NCBI RefSeq assembly: GCF_000003815.2
Contig: NC_049996.1
Location: forward strand, 2,404,350 to 2,468,349
Length of the DNA: 64,000 nucleotides
Direction of reading: 5' to 3'
DNA from: Branchiostoma floridae
Taxonomy: Eukaryota; Chordata; Leptocardii; Amphioxiformes; Branchiostomatidae
Shown: positions 46,456-59,300 of the stretch, one piece after another
Position numbering within the stretch: the stretch's first letter is position 1
Layout: every line of letters starts with the position of its first letter
Notes under the pieces: model-generated
Database searches by the model: none
What the model saw: only the letters and a program-made list of their open reading frames with translations
Told to the model about the DNA's origin: nothing
Translations under genes and position numbers: made by a program

Positions 46456-49400
46456 ATGGCAGGACCGGAACGGGAATTTACAGGACTAAACGATGCTGAT
46501 AGACGGCATTTTGACTTCATGCAGACTTTACTCCGTATATCTGATGAACTCTCTGATGAGGAAACAGCGAATGTTAAGTTGTTCTGCATGCACCTGATTC
46601 CGAAAAATAAGTCGGAAAAACTCAACCGGGCAGTTGATGTTTTCGTTGTTCTGATAGAATTGTGCAAAATAGACCAGGAGAACCTGGACTTTGTTGAAGA
46701 GATCTTGGAGAGAATTGGACGACAGGATCTTGTAAGGGATATCTTGCGCCCGTTCCAACCGCCTGACCGAGAGATTCCTGAGAACCCCGAACTTCGACCT
46801 GGAACACAAAGTGCTGAGGATGGAACTGCAGATGGTAAGTGATTTCCTAATTAATCATGCAAATGAAGGCCTCATTTGCATAATTGATATGCATTGATAT
46901 GCCTCTCTTTCTTATTTTATGTGACAAGTTTGAAAGTCCTTTCGTGGAGCGCAGTGGATTTATAAGCTTTGAACCTCATTAATTGTTCAAATCAGCTGTT
47001 TATTTGCATACTTAATATCTTACCATGTGTGTCGGCACATATGCTATCTACATACCAAAAATCTCGATACGTTGATTGATTTTATTTTGCACTTTAAAAA
47101 CAATCATAAATACAGCAAATTAAAGAAAACAACAGAACGTGCATGGGGAGAGAAAAAGCCGTGTGGCTTATACAACCTCTACCCCCTTCAAAATTTACAA
47201 ATCATAATGCTATTAAATGAATATGAAGACCATACATCAAACCATAATAAATCAAATAAATCAAATGAAACCCAGTGATCATCATGACGCAACAAATGGT
47301 CTAGCTAAAAAAACTGAAGCAGACAAAACTGAACATGATCTACAGATCATAAAGAAATAAGTCAAAATCATAGAATTAACCTGCCAGCAAATACCGAATG
47401 AAAGCAAGTACAGAAAATCAAAGCAAGGGATGCAACAAACAGGCACCAAGTACATGGTATAATACTTAATAATAACTGAACATAATATAATCAAGAAGCA
47501 AGGGAACAAATAAATCAGGAGCAGATAGTTGGCTTCTCTATGAGGTTGTTTTTTATGCTTTTCTTGAAAACGGAAAGCGACTGACAATTTCTGTTGGAAA
47601 GACTTAGAGTGTTCCATATGGATGGGCCCCTAAACAATATAGTGAATTGTGTTAGGTTAGATTTTGTTTTAATAGGTCTAAGTCTGTTTTGCTGCCTCGT
47701 ACTGTGATCGTGAATATCTGAGTTGTACTTGAATATGTCTTTATATAGGACTGGTAAAGAGGGACTGTTGTGAATAACTTTATGGACGAAAATGGCTGAC
47801 TGTAATTTGTTTATATCATATACTGTCAAGATTTTCAGATTGTGAAACAAAGCTGCTGAGTTTGCTATAAATGAGGCGTTTGAAGCAATTCTAACAAAAC
47901 GTTTTTGTAGCAGGTGCAGAGGTTTTATTGAGGTAGTGTAAGTACTAGCCCAGATGATATTACAATATGTTAAGTAGGGGTATATCAAGCTGTGGTAAAG
48001 AGTCATAAATATTTTACGAGATATACAATTTGCAACTTTTCTTATAATACCAATATTCTTAGAAATTTTCTTGCAAATAATGTCAATGTGAAATTTCCAC
48101 GTGAGTTTTTCATCTATAACGACTCCTAGAAACCGTGCATTACTTACATGTTTAATGGGTTTATTCTCTATGTATATCTTAGCCATTTCTTTACTGTATT
48201 TCTTATTTCTTCCTGTGAAAATTATGAAATTTGTTTTGTCTATATTTAGGGACAGCTTATTTGACTTAAACCATTGATTTAATTTGCAAAGTTCGTCATT
48301 TATTGTTGAAATAAGTGTATCAAAATTTTTATGCGAAATAAAAAGATTGGTGTCGTCGGCAAATAGTAAAGCGAAAAATTTCTCTGATATCATGGGTAGG
48401 TCGTTTACATAAATCAAAAATAAAAGAGGTCCTAGTATGGAGCCTTGCGGGACACCACATGTTACAAATTTCTGGGACGAGACAAAACTGTTATTAGAAA
48501 CATACTGCGTTCTCTCTGACAGATAATCTTTTAACCACTGAAGGACAGAGCCTTTGAATCCATATGAGTTGAGTTTGCCAAGTAATATGTTGTGATCGAC
48601 TGTATCAAACGCTTTAGAAAGGTCTAGGAATATTCCAATTGTGAATTCTTTATTTTCCAGGGCTGACGTAATTTTGTCTATGAGTTGTAGAAGGGGCATA
48701 TAAGTTGAATAGTTTTTCCGGAAGCCATATTGGTGTGCATATAGAATATTGTTATCATCTAGGTGCTTTAGAATTCTTTTGTATACTACTTTTTCTAAGA
48801 TTTTTGAAAATACAGGTAATATGGATATGGGGCGATAGTTTGTGAACAGACAGGGATTTCCAGATTTGTAAAGAGGGATGACCTTGGCTACTTTTAAATC
48901 AGAGGGTACTTTGCCGGTTTCAATGGAAGTTTTAAAGACATATGTAATGGGTTCTACAATTTCTGAAGCCACCTGTTTCAATAGTGAGGCCTTGATTTCA
49001 TCCTTTCCAGGTGCTGCATTTTTTAGATTAAGAATTATGTCAAGAATTTCCGCTGTGCTGGGCGCATCGAACAAACTGATGGCGGGATATTCATTTTGCA
49101 GGTAGGATAAGGGTGAATGGTCAGTCTTGTCGATTTTGTTTGCCAGAGAAGGGCCAATATTCACAAAAAAATCATTAAATTTGTCGACTATGTTTTGTTG
49201 ATTAGTTATCTCGTCTTCTCCATCCATAAACTTTGAGGGAAGGGTAGCACTTGCCTTTTTTCTGTTAAGTAGTTCATTTATAAGTTTCCAAGTATTGCGT
49301 ATATCGTTTGACACAGTTGTAAACCTATCCTGATAATATTGCCTCTTAGACGAGCGAATCAAACCATTAAATTTATTCCTATAAGTTTTGTATTTTTGTA

Positions 49401-52400
49401 AAGTTGTTGGTGTGGGGTTCTTTAAATACTTCCTGTAGAGCTTGTTTTTCACATTAGAGGACTTGCGTAATCCCTTTGTAAACCAGCCTTTGTTGTTACT
49501 CTCCAGGTTCTTTTTTGTTGAGATAGTTTTTAAAGGGAAGCATTGTTCAAAATGAGTATTGAAAATCTTTACAAAATTACAGTAACAAGCGTTTGCGTCA
49601 GTGTTATTATAGACAGATTCCCAATTTTCTTTAGATAAGAGAGATTTAAATTCGTTGATATTTTTTTTATCGAAATTTCTGTAGCAACGGCGTTGACCTA
49701 TTGTTTCTCCTTGTTTTTTACTGAACTCAAAATCTGTTATACAAAATACCGGTAAGTGGTCTGATATGTCTGTAACAAGAAGACCTGCTGAATGAGGATT
49801 TGTCATAGAGTTTGTCATAATGTTGTCTATTAATGAAGCTGATCTATTCGTTATTCTGGAGGGCTTAGTTATTATAGGGTAGAATGTGCACGAGTACATT
49901 GTGTTCAGAAAATGCTAACATGCTCTTGAGCTACAAATGTATTCCTGTCCAAATGTTGCAACAAAATTGGCCACTGCAGTTCCAGAAAAGCCAATAGGGA
50001 GCCCAAACTTACACTGTTACAGCATTTACTCTCTGCCACAAGAGCTATCTACCACTGAAAAATCATTCTGATTTCCAACAGTTTTCCACCCCAGTATATG
50101 CATTTTCGAATCCTGAGCTACAGTGAGGTTAAATAGACAGAAATTTGGCATGAGAAAATTTCAGAATACTGTAAATGCAGAAATATTCGCGGTGGATTAA
50201 TATTCGCGGTTTTCGCGGGGACCACTTCACCGCGAACTTAAATCCACCGCAAAAAGTCCCTTTTCCCGCTACCGCGAAATTAAATCCCCGCGAAATTAAA
50301 TGCATTTACAGTAGTCCATTTTGCACAGGCAGTTCAGAGAATTTGTAGTCTGTTAAAACTAACATCAACAATGCTTTGAATACTTCCAGGAACTACAATG
50401 TCCAACACCTACTTGGTTATAAATGGTCAAAGGCACATGATCCAGGAAACCATAGATCATCATAGACGCAACATAGCATCGCTGTGTCGCATTAAAAGGT
50501 CACAGGTCAAGTTCAGAGGGTACAAGAAAGGCAAGAGCATCCTGGTGCACTTCTCCATTCCGCGGGAGAACACAGGAGTGCTAAGGCTCATGGCAAATCA
50601 CTCCGACCCGAGGCTTGTATACATGGGCGTCAAGTCACTGCAAATCGACACGGAAGCACCCATAGAGGTCACAAGGGAAACAATGCTGTATGGTGAGTTG
50701 TTTGTTTACTACTTTAATCAATTTTATCAACTACATTGTATGATAATTGCATCTGTGATACACAGTCATGTATAAACAAGTACAGTTATCTGTAAGATCG
50801 ATTTTCATATCAGGTACTGTATATACATTTTGTACATGTATATTAAGTCTGATTGGTTTTTAAAAGTTTAAAAGTACAATGATAATGTCTCAAAATGTAT
50901 ATGACTATATTTACGTGCGTGTTATGTTATGTCTTTGAAAATGATTTTGCTTGCACAACAGATTTCAAGAGACAGGTACCAGCAGATGACATTGAAGTAG
51001 GATGCAGTACTCAAATCAAACAACAGAGGACGCCAAAGAACTGGACCCGCCTGTCTGCCCTGAACCTGTTCTCCGACGCCCTGCCCCTCCACTTGCAGGT
51101 AGCCGAGAGTCTGGAGTACCAGGGCTTTTCCTACAGCCTGGTCCGGGCTCTGGCGCAGAGGGATCGGCTGAGAGAACACCAGATGAAGCAGCTCATCCAA
51201 ACCCTCAAGAAGGCAGAGGTGGATTCCAACACGTTCATGACCATGCGTTCTGAGCTGATCATCAGAAAAAATGAGTTAAAAGAAGCCCGTGAGACCATCA
51301 CAGTTCTAGAAAAACAGCTTCAGCTGGCTCGTGAAGACACAGAGAAAGCCAAGCAAGTCATGATCAGGTCTCACGTGATGGAGTACAGGGGAGAGAAGCC
51401 ACCTGGAGGCTGGTCCGGACAGGCCGAGAAGATAGATGTAGCTACACAAACACACCTAATGGATGACAAGCGCACTAAACGAATGCCAGGATTTTTTTCT
51501 GCAATGACAGAATCTGACAATGGGAGAAAGCCAGAGGAAGTTCAACAGATTTCGTCCCCATCGAGAAAGGAGCAAAACCAATCCAAGCCAGCTGGGGCGG
51601 AGGGAACAACTGTTCACGCAGCTGATGATGGGAATTTGGCAAAAAGTAAAGTGACTTACGGTGGGCTGGGTTTGGGGCGTACGTTTGTGAACCCGCGCGG
51701 TGTTGCAGTGTCCAGGAGTAATGAAATATTTGTGGCTGACACAGGCAACAAACAGGTTCAAGTACACAGCATACATGGTAATCGCCTCCAAAACTTTCCA
51801 ACAGTTGTTTCAGGTCAGTTAATGGAGCCACATGACGTGTCTGTTGATAATAACGGCGCTCTGTGGGTAGTTGGACGAGGAAAATCAGCCGACTATGTTG
51901 TACAATACAACATGGATGGCACTATCGTGTCAAAGTTTGACCTACCAAAGGTTGGGGACTACCGAGGGATTGCAGTTGACGGTGTATCCCGCGTAGACTT
52001 TAAGCGCATCTTGGTGACTGAGGCCAGTCGAGAGATGTCGCGATGGGAAATACAGGTGTTCACTCCAGAAGGAGACCTGGTACAGGCGTTTCGGCATCCA
52101 GATTCTGGAATGAAACTCCCTGAGTACGTTGCTGTGGATGAGGGTGGGAACATCCTTGTGACCGACAGCACTACTCATTCAGTCTACATATTTGATGAGT
52201 TTGGGAAGTACCTATTCAAGTTTGGTGGTAAGGGAAGTGGCAAAGGCCAGATGCTGTATGCAAACGGTATCTGTACAGACAGCTCGGGGCATATCATAGT
52301 GGCGGACTGTAGGAACAGTCGGGTACAGATTTTCAATAGCCACGGCGAGTACATCCATCACATTGACAATGGGTGCTGGACAGAAGGTGTGGCCATTGGA

Positions 52401-52466
52401 CCAGACGGTCACCTGGTAGTGACCAATTTCTATGACAATACAGTGTCTGTATATCCAAGTTATTAA
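46456..52466 (+). CDS. DED - unnamed module - coiled coil - NHL protein, intact copy
   Basis: Coding exons 46456-46834, 50390-50692 and 50962-52466 join in phase to give 728 residues. Residues ~18-98 form a death effector domain (LLRISDEL, ANVKLFCMHLIP, ENLDFVEEILERIGRQDLV with the RxDL motif). 130-228 are an unnamed module (VINGQRHMIQETID, KSILVHFSIPRENTGVLRLM, GVKSLQID). About 235-370 contain a helical/coiled-coil stretch (RDRLREHQMKQLIQTLKKAE, ELKEARETITVLEKQLQLAR), then a linker. About 466-728 form a six-blade NHL-type propeller (NPRGVAVS, EPHDVSVD, YRGIAVD, LPEYVAVDEGG, YANGICTDSSG, TEGVAIGPDG) ending VYPSY. DEDs recruit caspase-8/FADD-type partners; NHL propellers bind RNA or protein. 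The combined role is inferred only: a cytoplasmic signalling scaffold resembling TRIM-NHL without RING. Confidence 0.9.
46840..47080 (-). repeat. octamer-palindrome repeat fragment
   Basis: Inverse-oriented relative of the 8510-9400 array: ATCATGCAAATGAAGGCCTC then ATTTGCATAATTG, TTGAAAGTCCTTTCGTGGAG and CTATCTACATACCAAAAATC. It begins a few bases after the exon 1 donor of the plus DED/NHL gene. Confidence 0.65.
47240..49911 (-). mobile_element. non-LTR retrotransposon (CR1/jockey group), 5'-truncated
   Basis: The 794-codon minus-strand ORF (47515-49899) starts inside the apurinic endonuclease domain (SLIDNIMTN, SDHLPVF). It continues with a complete reverse transcriptase: YGFRKNYST, DLSKAFDTVDHNILL, GVPQGSILGPLLF and the catalytic FADDTNLF. 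A C-terminal extension ends in FRGPSIWNTL. The ORF is intact to its stop, so the copy looks young. The 5' part (start of the endonuclease and any ORF1) is missing, as in target-primed truncation, with the junction near 49911. The 3' end is about 47240, near repeated TTTGATTTA. It lies antisense in intron 1 of the plus DED/NHL gene. The subfamily was not resolved. Confidence 0.85.
50165..50315. mobile_element. foldback MITE with GCGGT-rich arms, second copy
   Basis: Ends TACTGTAAATGCA and TGCATTTACAGTA are inverted. The interior has TTCGCGGTGG, ACCGCGAACTTAAATCCACC and CTTTTCCCGCTACCGCG. Same family as 20727-20945. It ends about 75 bases before exon 2 of the plus DED/NHL gene. Confidence 0.8.
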
Positions 52467-52695
52467 TCATGTGAAGTCTTCCAGTTATTGATCATGTGAA
52501 ATTTTCCACTTTGGTATGTAAAATTCTCCAGCTATCAATTATGTAAGATTCTCCAGTTATCAATAATGTAAATTTTCCAGTTATTAATTATGTGAAAATT
52601 CCAGTTATCAATCATGTGAAATTTTCCAGTCATTAATCTTGTGAAATATTCCAGATATTAATCAATTTTGTGAAATTCTGCAGTCATTGATAATG
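52464..52695 (+). repeat. ~27-bp tandem repeat directly after the DED/NHL stop
   Basis: About eight degenerate units of the form TTATTAATCATGTGAAATTT plus TCCAG start at the stop codon of the plus gene and fill the first 230 bases of its 3' UTR. The minus copy has only one or two comparable units near 21625-21675. Confidence 0.8.
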
Positions 52696-53930
52696 TGATA
52701 TCTTCTGAATGTAAATATGTATTTTCTTTTAATCTGTTAAGTTTTGGAATCTGATATTGCAATGCAGGCACGAGCAGACAAACAAGTAAAAGTGATCTAG
52801 AAAAAAGGAACTCAAATACAAACAGCTTAGAAAGAATTTGGTAAGTCCTGAGACCTAAGCCAGGATTGTGCTGTAGTTGCAAGACTCCGACTTAAAATTG
52901 TGGCAAGAAATTGTGCCTTTTTTCATAATTCACTTCTGCTTCAAACATTTGATAATTTCATTGATTGATTGTTGTTTATACATATATGACATGAATTATA
53001 TTCAGGTGTATATACATAGTGTATTTTTCCGCTCATACAAAAATGTATACAGTATAGGAGAAGTTCAACATATTTTGACAAACCATATTATTATACTGCT
53101 CACAAACCAAGCATGTTGATGCCATAGAGATTAAATGTTCATAATTGGTGTACAAATGGTGTGATTCTTACATAGAATAAGGCAACATTGCACCATAGTT
53201 TTCACCTCTTATAACATTGTATTGATAACATGATATTACATAAAAAGAATGTTTATAATCTCAAACTTGAACTTCTAAATTTTCAGTAGGCAAAGGAAAA
53301 AAAAAACTTGCAATTCTATAGGATGTTTAGGTAAACTTTGATTAACATTTTAGATTGGTAACATGCTGACAATCTCATTGACTTAATGTCCATATTCATG
53401 ATTTGAGTTTATGTTACATTTAAAACTGCACCAGAAAATATTCTTCAACACAGCATAGCAGCACTCGAGTCAATAAGTATCAAAATATTATGGTTGTGGC
53501 TTCATGTACGTAACATTTTTATGATTATACATTGCTCTATTTCACTGCATTTCTTTCTGACTGTAAACTCTAAATGTACATACATGTACTTGTAATGCTG
53601 ATTTCAAACATTATAAGCAACAATATACAAGGATCCTTAGTCACAACCAACTAGATATACAGTAATATACAGCAACAGCCAAGTTTACTGGTTCTATTTT
53701 TGCACTGCAGCATAGGTGGCGCTGCTAACAATGCAGCCCCAAACATAAAGCAATGTGACATAATACAGATAGATATTGTCCAGCAGCAATGATATTAGGA
53801 AACTGAATAGTTATCAGTAATTTCTTACTAAGGCTGCAGTTGTTGAGAAAGAACCTTGTTTTCCAGGCATTTACCACCATATGAAATAATATTCATAGAT
53901 TATAAGTAACAATGTCATATTTCCAGAGTT
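52696..53930. other. intergenic, convergent genes
   Basis: AT-rich sequence between the ends of the plus DED/NHL gene and the minus LRR gene. I see no ORF with family resemblance, no RNA gene and no clear element here. Confidence 0.6.
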
Positions 53931-56359
53931 CTATTTGAATCTGATAGTCATAATCTGTGGCAGTTCAGGCGAACCCTCCGCTAATCTTCTCTGTTCAGAT
54001 TTTGGCACTTTGGACCAGTCAAACATGGAGTACTGCATGACGGCGCGGCTCACGCTGCGTAGCGCTACCGCGTGGTTTGGGTTCTCGTGAGGGGGCATGT
54101 CGAAGTTGTTGGCAACTACGTCCTTTTCTGTGGAGACAAAAATATCAAATGTTTCAGTTTTAACAAAACCTCAGACTTACTATTCAAGGCTATAAGGGGT
54201 ATCAGATACCTCAAACCAATGGATAAGACTAGACCAAGTTGACCCAAAAACTGGATAAGACCTAGGAAAAAAGATGTGTTTCCTGTTTCAGTCCTGAAAA
54301 AATTAGAGTTGGCAGGTAGGGATTTTATCTTTTTTTTCTTTTAATTTTTTCTAGGCTGGCTAAAACTCTAGTGAGACATATTACAATACAGTTGATCAAA
54401 GTAAACTGAAATGCAACTTGACTTTCAATGTCAAACTTTAATTCTATCCTTCATTAGATAGGACAAGCATTGTTTTTCTTCAATAGGAAGCAAGCTGACT
54501 AAAAATTCCATCTGAAAGCTATATGACTCCACTGCCCACCCCCCAAAAAAATCTAGGGTCGGCAGGTTTTTCTACGGTAGGTAGGGAAACAGGAAACACA
54601 ACCTTTTTTTCCTAGGCCTGTGAGAAGTAATAACTATTTCCACTAAAGTTACCAGGTATTGTTGAAGGTCGTGTGTGCCTGTCCTGTGACCTTGTCCTCG
54701 GGGGAAGTCCCTCAGCCCTGCGCCCAAAGGCGATTGTCTCCCGTAACAAGTACTGCTCCTGTTCGTACATACGCCAGGCGCGATCACGCTCCGACTGGAG
54801 AACCTCTGTTGAGGAGGAGACAAGAGGAATACTCAGTTTCTTACGTCAATGAAGGTACATATAGAATACAACACAGTGTATTCCGTATCACCCAAGGTAT
54901 CAGCCCGACTGCGGGTCGGATTGCCCGAAGGCCGGAGGGTGATCCGACCCGCGGGAGGGCTGGGACCGAGGGTGATGCGGAATACACCGCGTTGTATTTC
55001 ATTTATGTCATACCCACCTGAAAAACCCATGTTTTGATGCGAAATGCGCCAGAAGTTGAACAAATTTGGTGCCCTCGAACAAAATGTGTTGCAACAGCAA
55101 TGTTCCAACATCCGAATCAGGTTTTTGAATTGCCAACCGTGCCGTATTTGGCCCGTTTGAAATGGTTTGATTTACTCGAAGAGAGCCTGTGTGATACGCC
55201 TTTCGTATCGAACGTTTTTGCGTCACAGGTATGACATAGAACAAGTTACACAACAAGCAACTAACGCTGGTTCAATGCAAGAATGTTTATCCAAGGGCAA
55301 ACCTATTTTCGTTATGTCTAAAAAATGAGGTACTTGGACGTATCAAAATCGCCAAAGGGTGGTTTCAAATTACAGTGTTTTCAAAAAGGGAAGACTACCT
55401 TGCATAGAAACTAGTAAATGAAAAGTTACATGTTGATGTACTCACAATGATTACAAACTATCAGTGATCATCATCACTGTCCTCATCGTGATCAGCTGGC
55501 TCATTTCCCATGTATAGGAATTACAAGGACAAGTCTCAAAAACCTGGTGCAGGTTTGGTGCAGGTAGACATCAGAAATACCTGCACAGCCTAACTTTTAC
55601 CTGCACTAACCTGCAAGTGTAGGTGGTATTTTTAGCCCTAGCATAAAATTAACACAAATGAATCCTACCTTGTCTGTCTAGCAGTTCCACAGAAGGCAGG
55701 TTGTGAATAACATAAGATCTGTACTCATTCTCTTGTGCCAGGGGGTTGTTGAACAGATCTGGAGAAATATTAGGTAGTTTAGAGTGATATTTCTACACAT
55801 AAAACCATTCATATTTAATTAGGATTATTTACATGTAATTGTACAATGTTCATTGTAGTTATATATGAAAGCAAACAATGTAGATGGATCTTGACTACAT
55901 GTGAGTTAACAAAACAACTTTTCAATGTCACTAACTAACTGAAAATATTACCTCAACTTTGCACAATGGAAATTGTTCCAGAACTGAATAGATAACAGTG
56001 ACATTGAATAACCTTCCTAATAGAATGTGTGTTCCAGAACAAAATCTGTGTGATGCCATTATTCAATAATGAATGCAACTTTTTCCAAAGACATTGTGTG
56101 ACATTTGAGAACAAATTGAATGCATTAAGTTTGGCGAAAAGGTACTAAAAAAAAGTTAATACAATATTGTCTCAGCTCATTTAATGAGTTTTGAGTCATG
56201 AATAACAACTGTGTGTGGACTGTGTTCAGCACCAAGGACAGGTATGTCTGTGCGTTTGTGTTTGTGTGTGTGTTCAGCACCAAGGACAGGTATGTTTGTG
56301 TGTGCGTGTGTGTGTGTGTGTGTGTGTATGTGTGTGTTGTTCAGCACCAAGGACAGGTA

Positions 56360-56393
<34 letters not shown>

Positions 56394-59300
56394 GTTCAGC
56401 ACCAAGGACAGGTATATTTGTGTGTGTGTTTGTGTGTGTGTTTGTGTGTGTGTGTCTGTGTTGTTCAGCACCAAGGACAGGTATGTTTGTGTGTGTGTGT
56501 GTCTGTTGTTCAGCACCAAGGACAGGTATGTTTGTGTGTGCATGTGTGTGTGTGTATGTGTGTGTGTTGTTCAGCACCAAGGACAGGTATGTTTGTGTGT
56601 GCGCGTGTGTGTGTGTATGTGTGTGTGTGTTGTTCAGCACCAAGGACAGGTATGTTTGTGTGTGGATGGTGTTCAGCACCAAGGACATGTGTGTTCGTGT
56701 GTTGATTGTGTTCAGCTCCAAGGACATGTGTGTTTGTGTGTGGATGGTGTTCAGCACCAAGGACATGTGTGTTCGTGTGTTGATGGTGTTCAGCACCAAG
56801 GACATGTGTGTTCGTGTGTTGATGGTGTTCAGCACCAAGGACAGATGTGTTTGGGCTTGAAGAGATTATCTCTTGGGCAGTAAGTGGTTGTGAATAAATA
56901 ACTTTACTTATCAAGTCTACTGTATTTTGTCCAACTCACTGAGTACTCTGAGGGCCTGCATGGGTCTGAGTTCTCTCACCACCTCCTCTAGTTTAGTCAG
57001 CTGGTTATTATGTAACATTAACACCTGAGGAATACACAATAAAGTTATTGAAAATCATTAGTAGAACATTGTGAGCTCAGCAGACAATACAGAGAAGGAA
57101 TTCCTGTCACCTTTCACCTTGCAAAATTGAACATATAGGAATCATCGTTTTAAAGGAACCCCTACTTATGACTACTAGTACTTCATCATCTCTTCCTTTA
57201 TCCATTCTTAATGCAGGTCTGTAAGAAAAATAATATAAGAGACATACAAGGATTAGTAAAAGATCTCATATTCAGTTTAATGTTTTTAGATTTTTGTGCA
57301 AAAAGCTTTAACATGATTCAGTTGTAGTTGACTTGTATGTTAATAGATACAACAATGCCACCTGCCAACAATAAACAATTCGTAATACAAAATGTACAAA
57401 AGGTGTTCTAGAACAAGACTAATTTTCAGGACACAAAAAATATACAAAACCTGGAAATCCTACTGCAGTACCAAAGAAAGCCATTAGGAGACAAATAATT
57501 GACCTTGACCTTCATCTTCCCAAACCTAACCACATACCAAATATCATTACAATCCATCAAGAGGTTCTTACGTTATGCCGACCACATATATTACGAAGCA
57601 CATGCACACACACACACACCCACACACACCAAAAACAGTACAATACTTCAATTTTTATGAAGGTGAGAATACCTGTAGACAGGTGAGATGGCCCAGAGCC
57701 CCACTGATGTCAATCAGCTCATTGTTCTCCAGGTACAACTCGGACAGGCGGAAGTTGTTCAGGATACAGTCGATTCTCCGCAGCTTTAGAATTTCAAAGA
57801 AATAAACATTTCCATTGACATTTGTTGCAGTAATAAAGAAAAATCTCCCTTACTTGTTCCAATTATGTTTCAATGTCATTATAAGAACAACCTTAGAACT
57901 ATACATGTAGAAGGCTAAAAGTATTTCAAACATACTTTGCAATGCTAGCAAAATAAGATTCTATATTTGTCAAAGAGAAATTAGTACAGTAGAAGCCGAT
58001 TAACTGCACGGCCTATTTGCCAGTGAATTTCGTACAATTATCCGGCTGGTGCAATAATGCGAAGTTATCCAGCTGGACCGCACTGGTTTGGGATTTGGGG
58101 ATTCCGTGCAGTTAACAGAAGTGTGCAGTAATCCGATGTGCAATTAACTGGCTTCTACTGTATTGTTGTAAGTTGAAGGAGAAGCTAGTCTTACCTTGTT
58201 TCCATTGAGCCATAGATACCTCAGGATCTTGAATCTTCCTAGGTCACAGACTTCCTTTAGATTTCTGGGAGAAAACAGAACATTGTGGCTTTGTGCAGTA
58301 TAAATTTCATACAACTTTCATCACTTCACTCAGGTGAAAATGAGTACCTTAAAGCTTCTTAGATATGACAATAAATGGTCCCGTTTTTGAGGAGTCACAC
58401 CCCAAACATATAATAGAACCCGTCACACTTAGATAGAGTAAGGGTCCAGATGTCGTCGATCAAATATATCTATACGGATATATAGCTTGTACTGTTCATG
58501 CTATAAGATAAGGTTGTTTTAGGCGTACAATACAAACAAAACATTACATAACAGAGCTTAATAAATCATCATATCAAAAACTTTACCAATGCAAATGATC
58601 TTATGCTGAACATTAAGAAGATATCTTTTGATCCCACTAAAAGAGACCATTGAACTTAAACTAATTTGATAGTAAATAATAGAAAAATTGTGATTTTTCC
58701 ATCCTCACCTATCGGACAAGTAGAGTAGTGTGACGTCAATATCTTTCCTGATCCCTCTCTCTTCAAGTTGAGCCTCTATTGTCTGTAAATAACGAAATCA
58801 TCAAGTCATTCAAGTCTTTTTTTTTCTATTTACATGTAGATTGGACTATCTGTTAACCATTATTCTACTGGAACAAACTTTCGAGAAGGTATCAACCATC
58901 TGACATTTTGTCTGAAGTCAGATGCAATTAACATGGATACTGTATAACCGTCTATTCATTTCCTATTTCATTTACATATATCTAAAGGCACCCAATGCAA
59001 TTTTAGAGCATTAAAATTGCAAATATTCTTGATAAGACAATCAGCACAATATTGACATTTACTTCAACATACTAGCACATTTCGTATCATTATTTCATAC
59101 TTCCCCCTCCCTACGTTACTATTTGGGGGTAAAACTAGACAATACAAGACAAGTTTGCAAAAAAAAAAAAAAAAAAACATGTCGAAAATGAACCCCTTTT
59201 ATTTATTGTGGCCCCTACAATAAATCAGCACAGGATCGAGCCACTGACGGTCCAGGTTCAGGTCCGGACCTGGACCTTATGCTCTGGACCTGGACCGTAC

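Noticed and set aside
56198-56883. ORFs of 164-222 codons
   Set aside because: Low-complexity TG minisatellite; composition alone removes stops.
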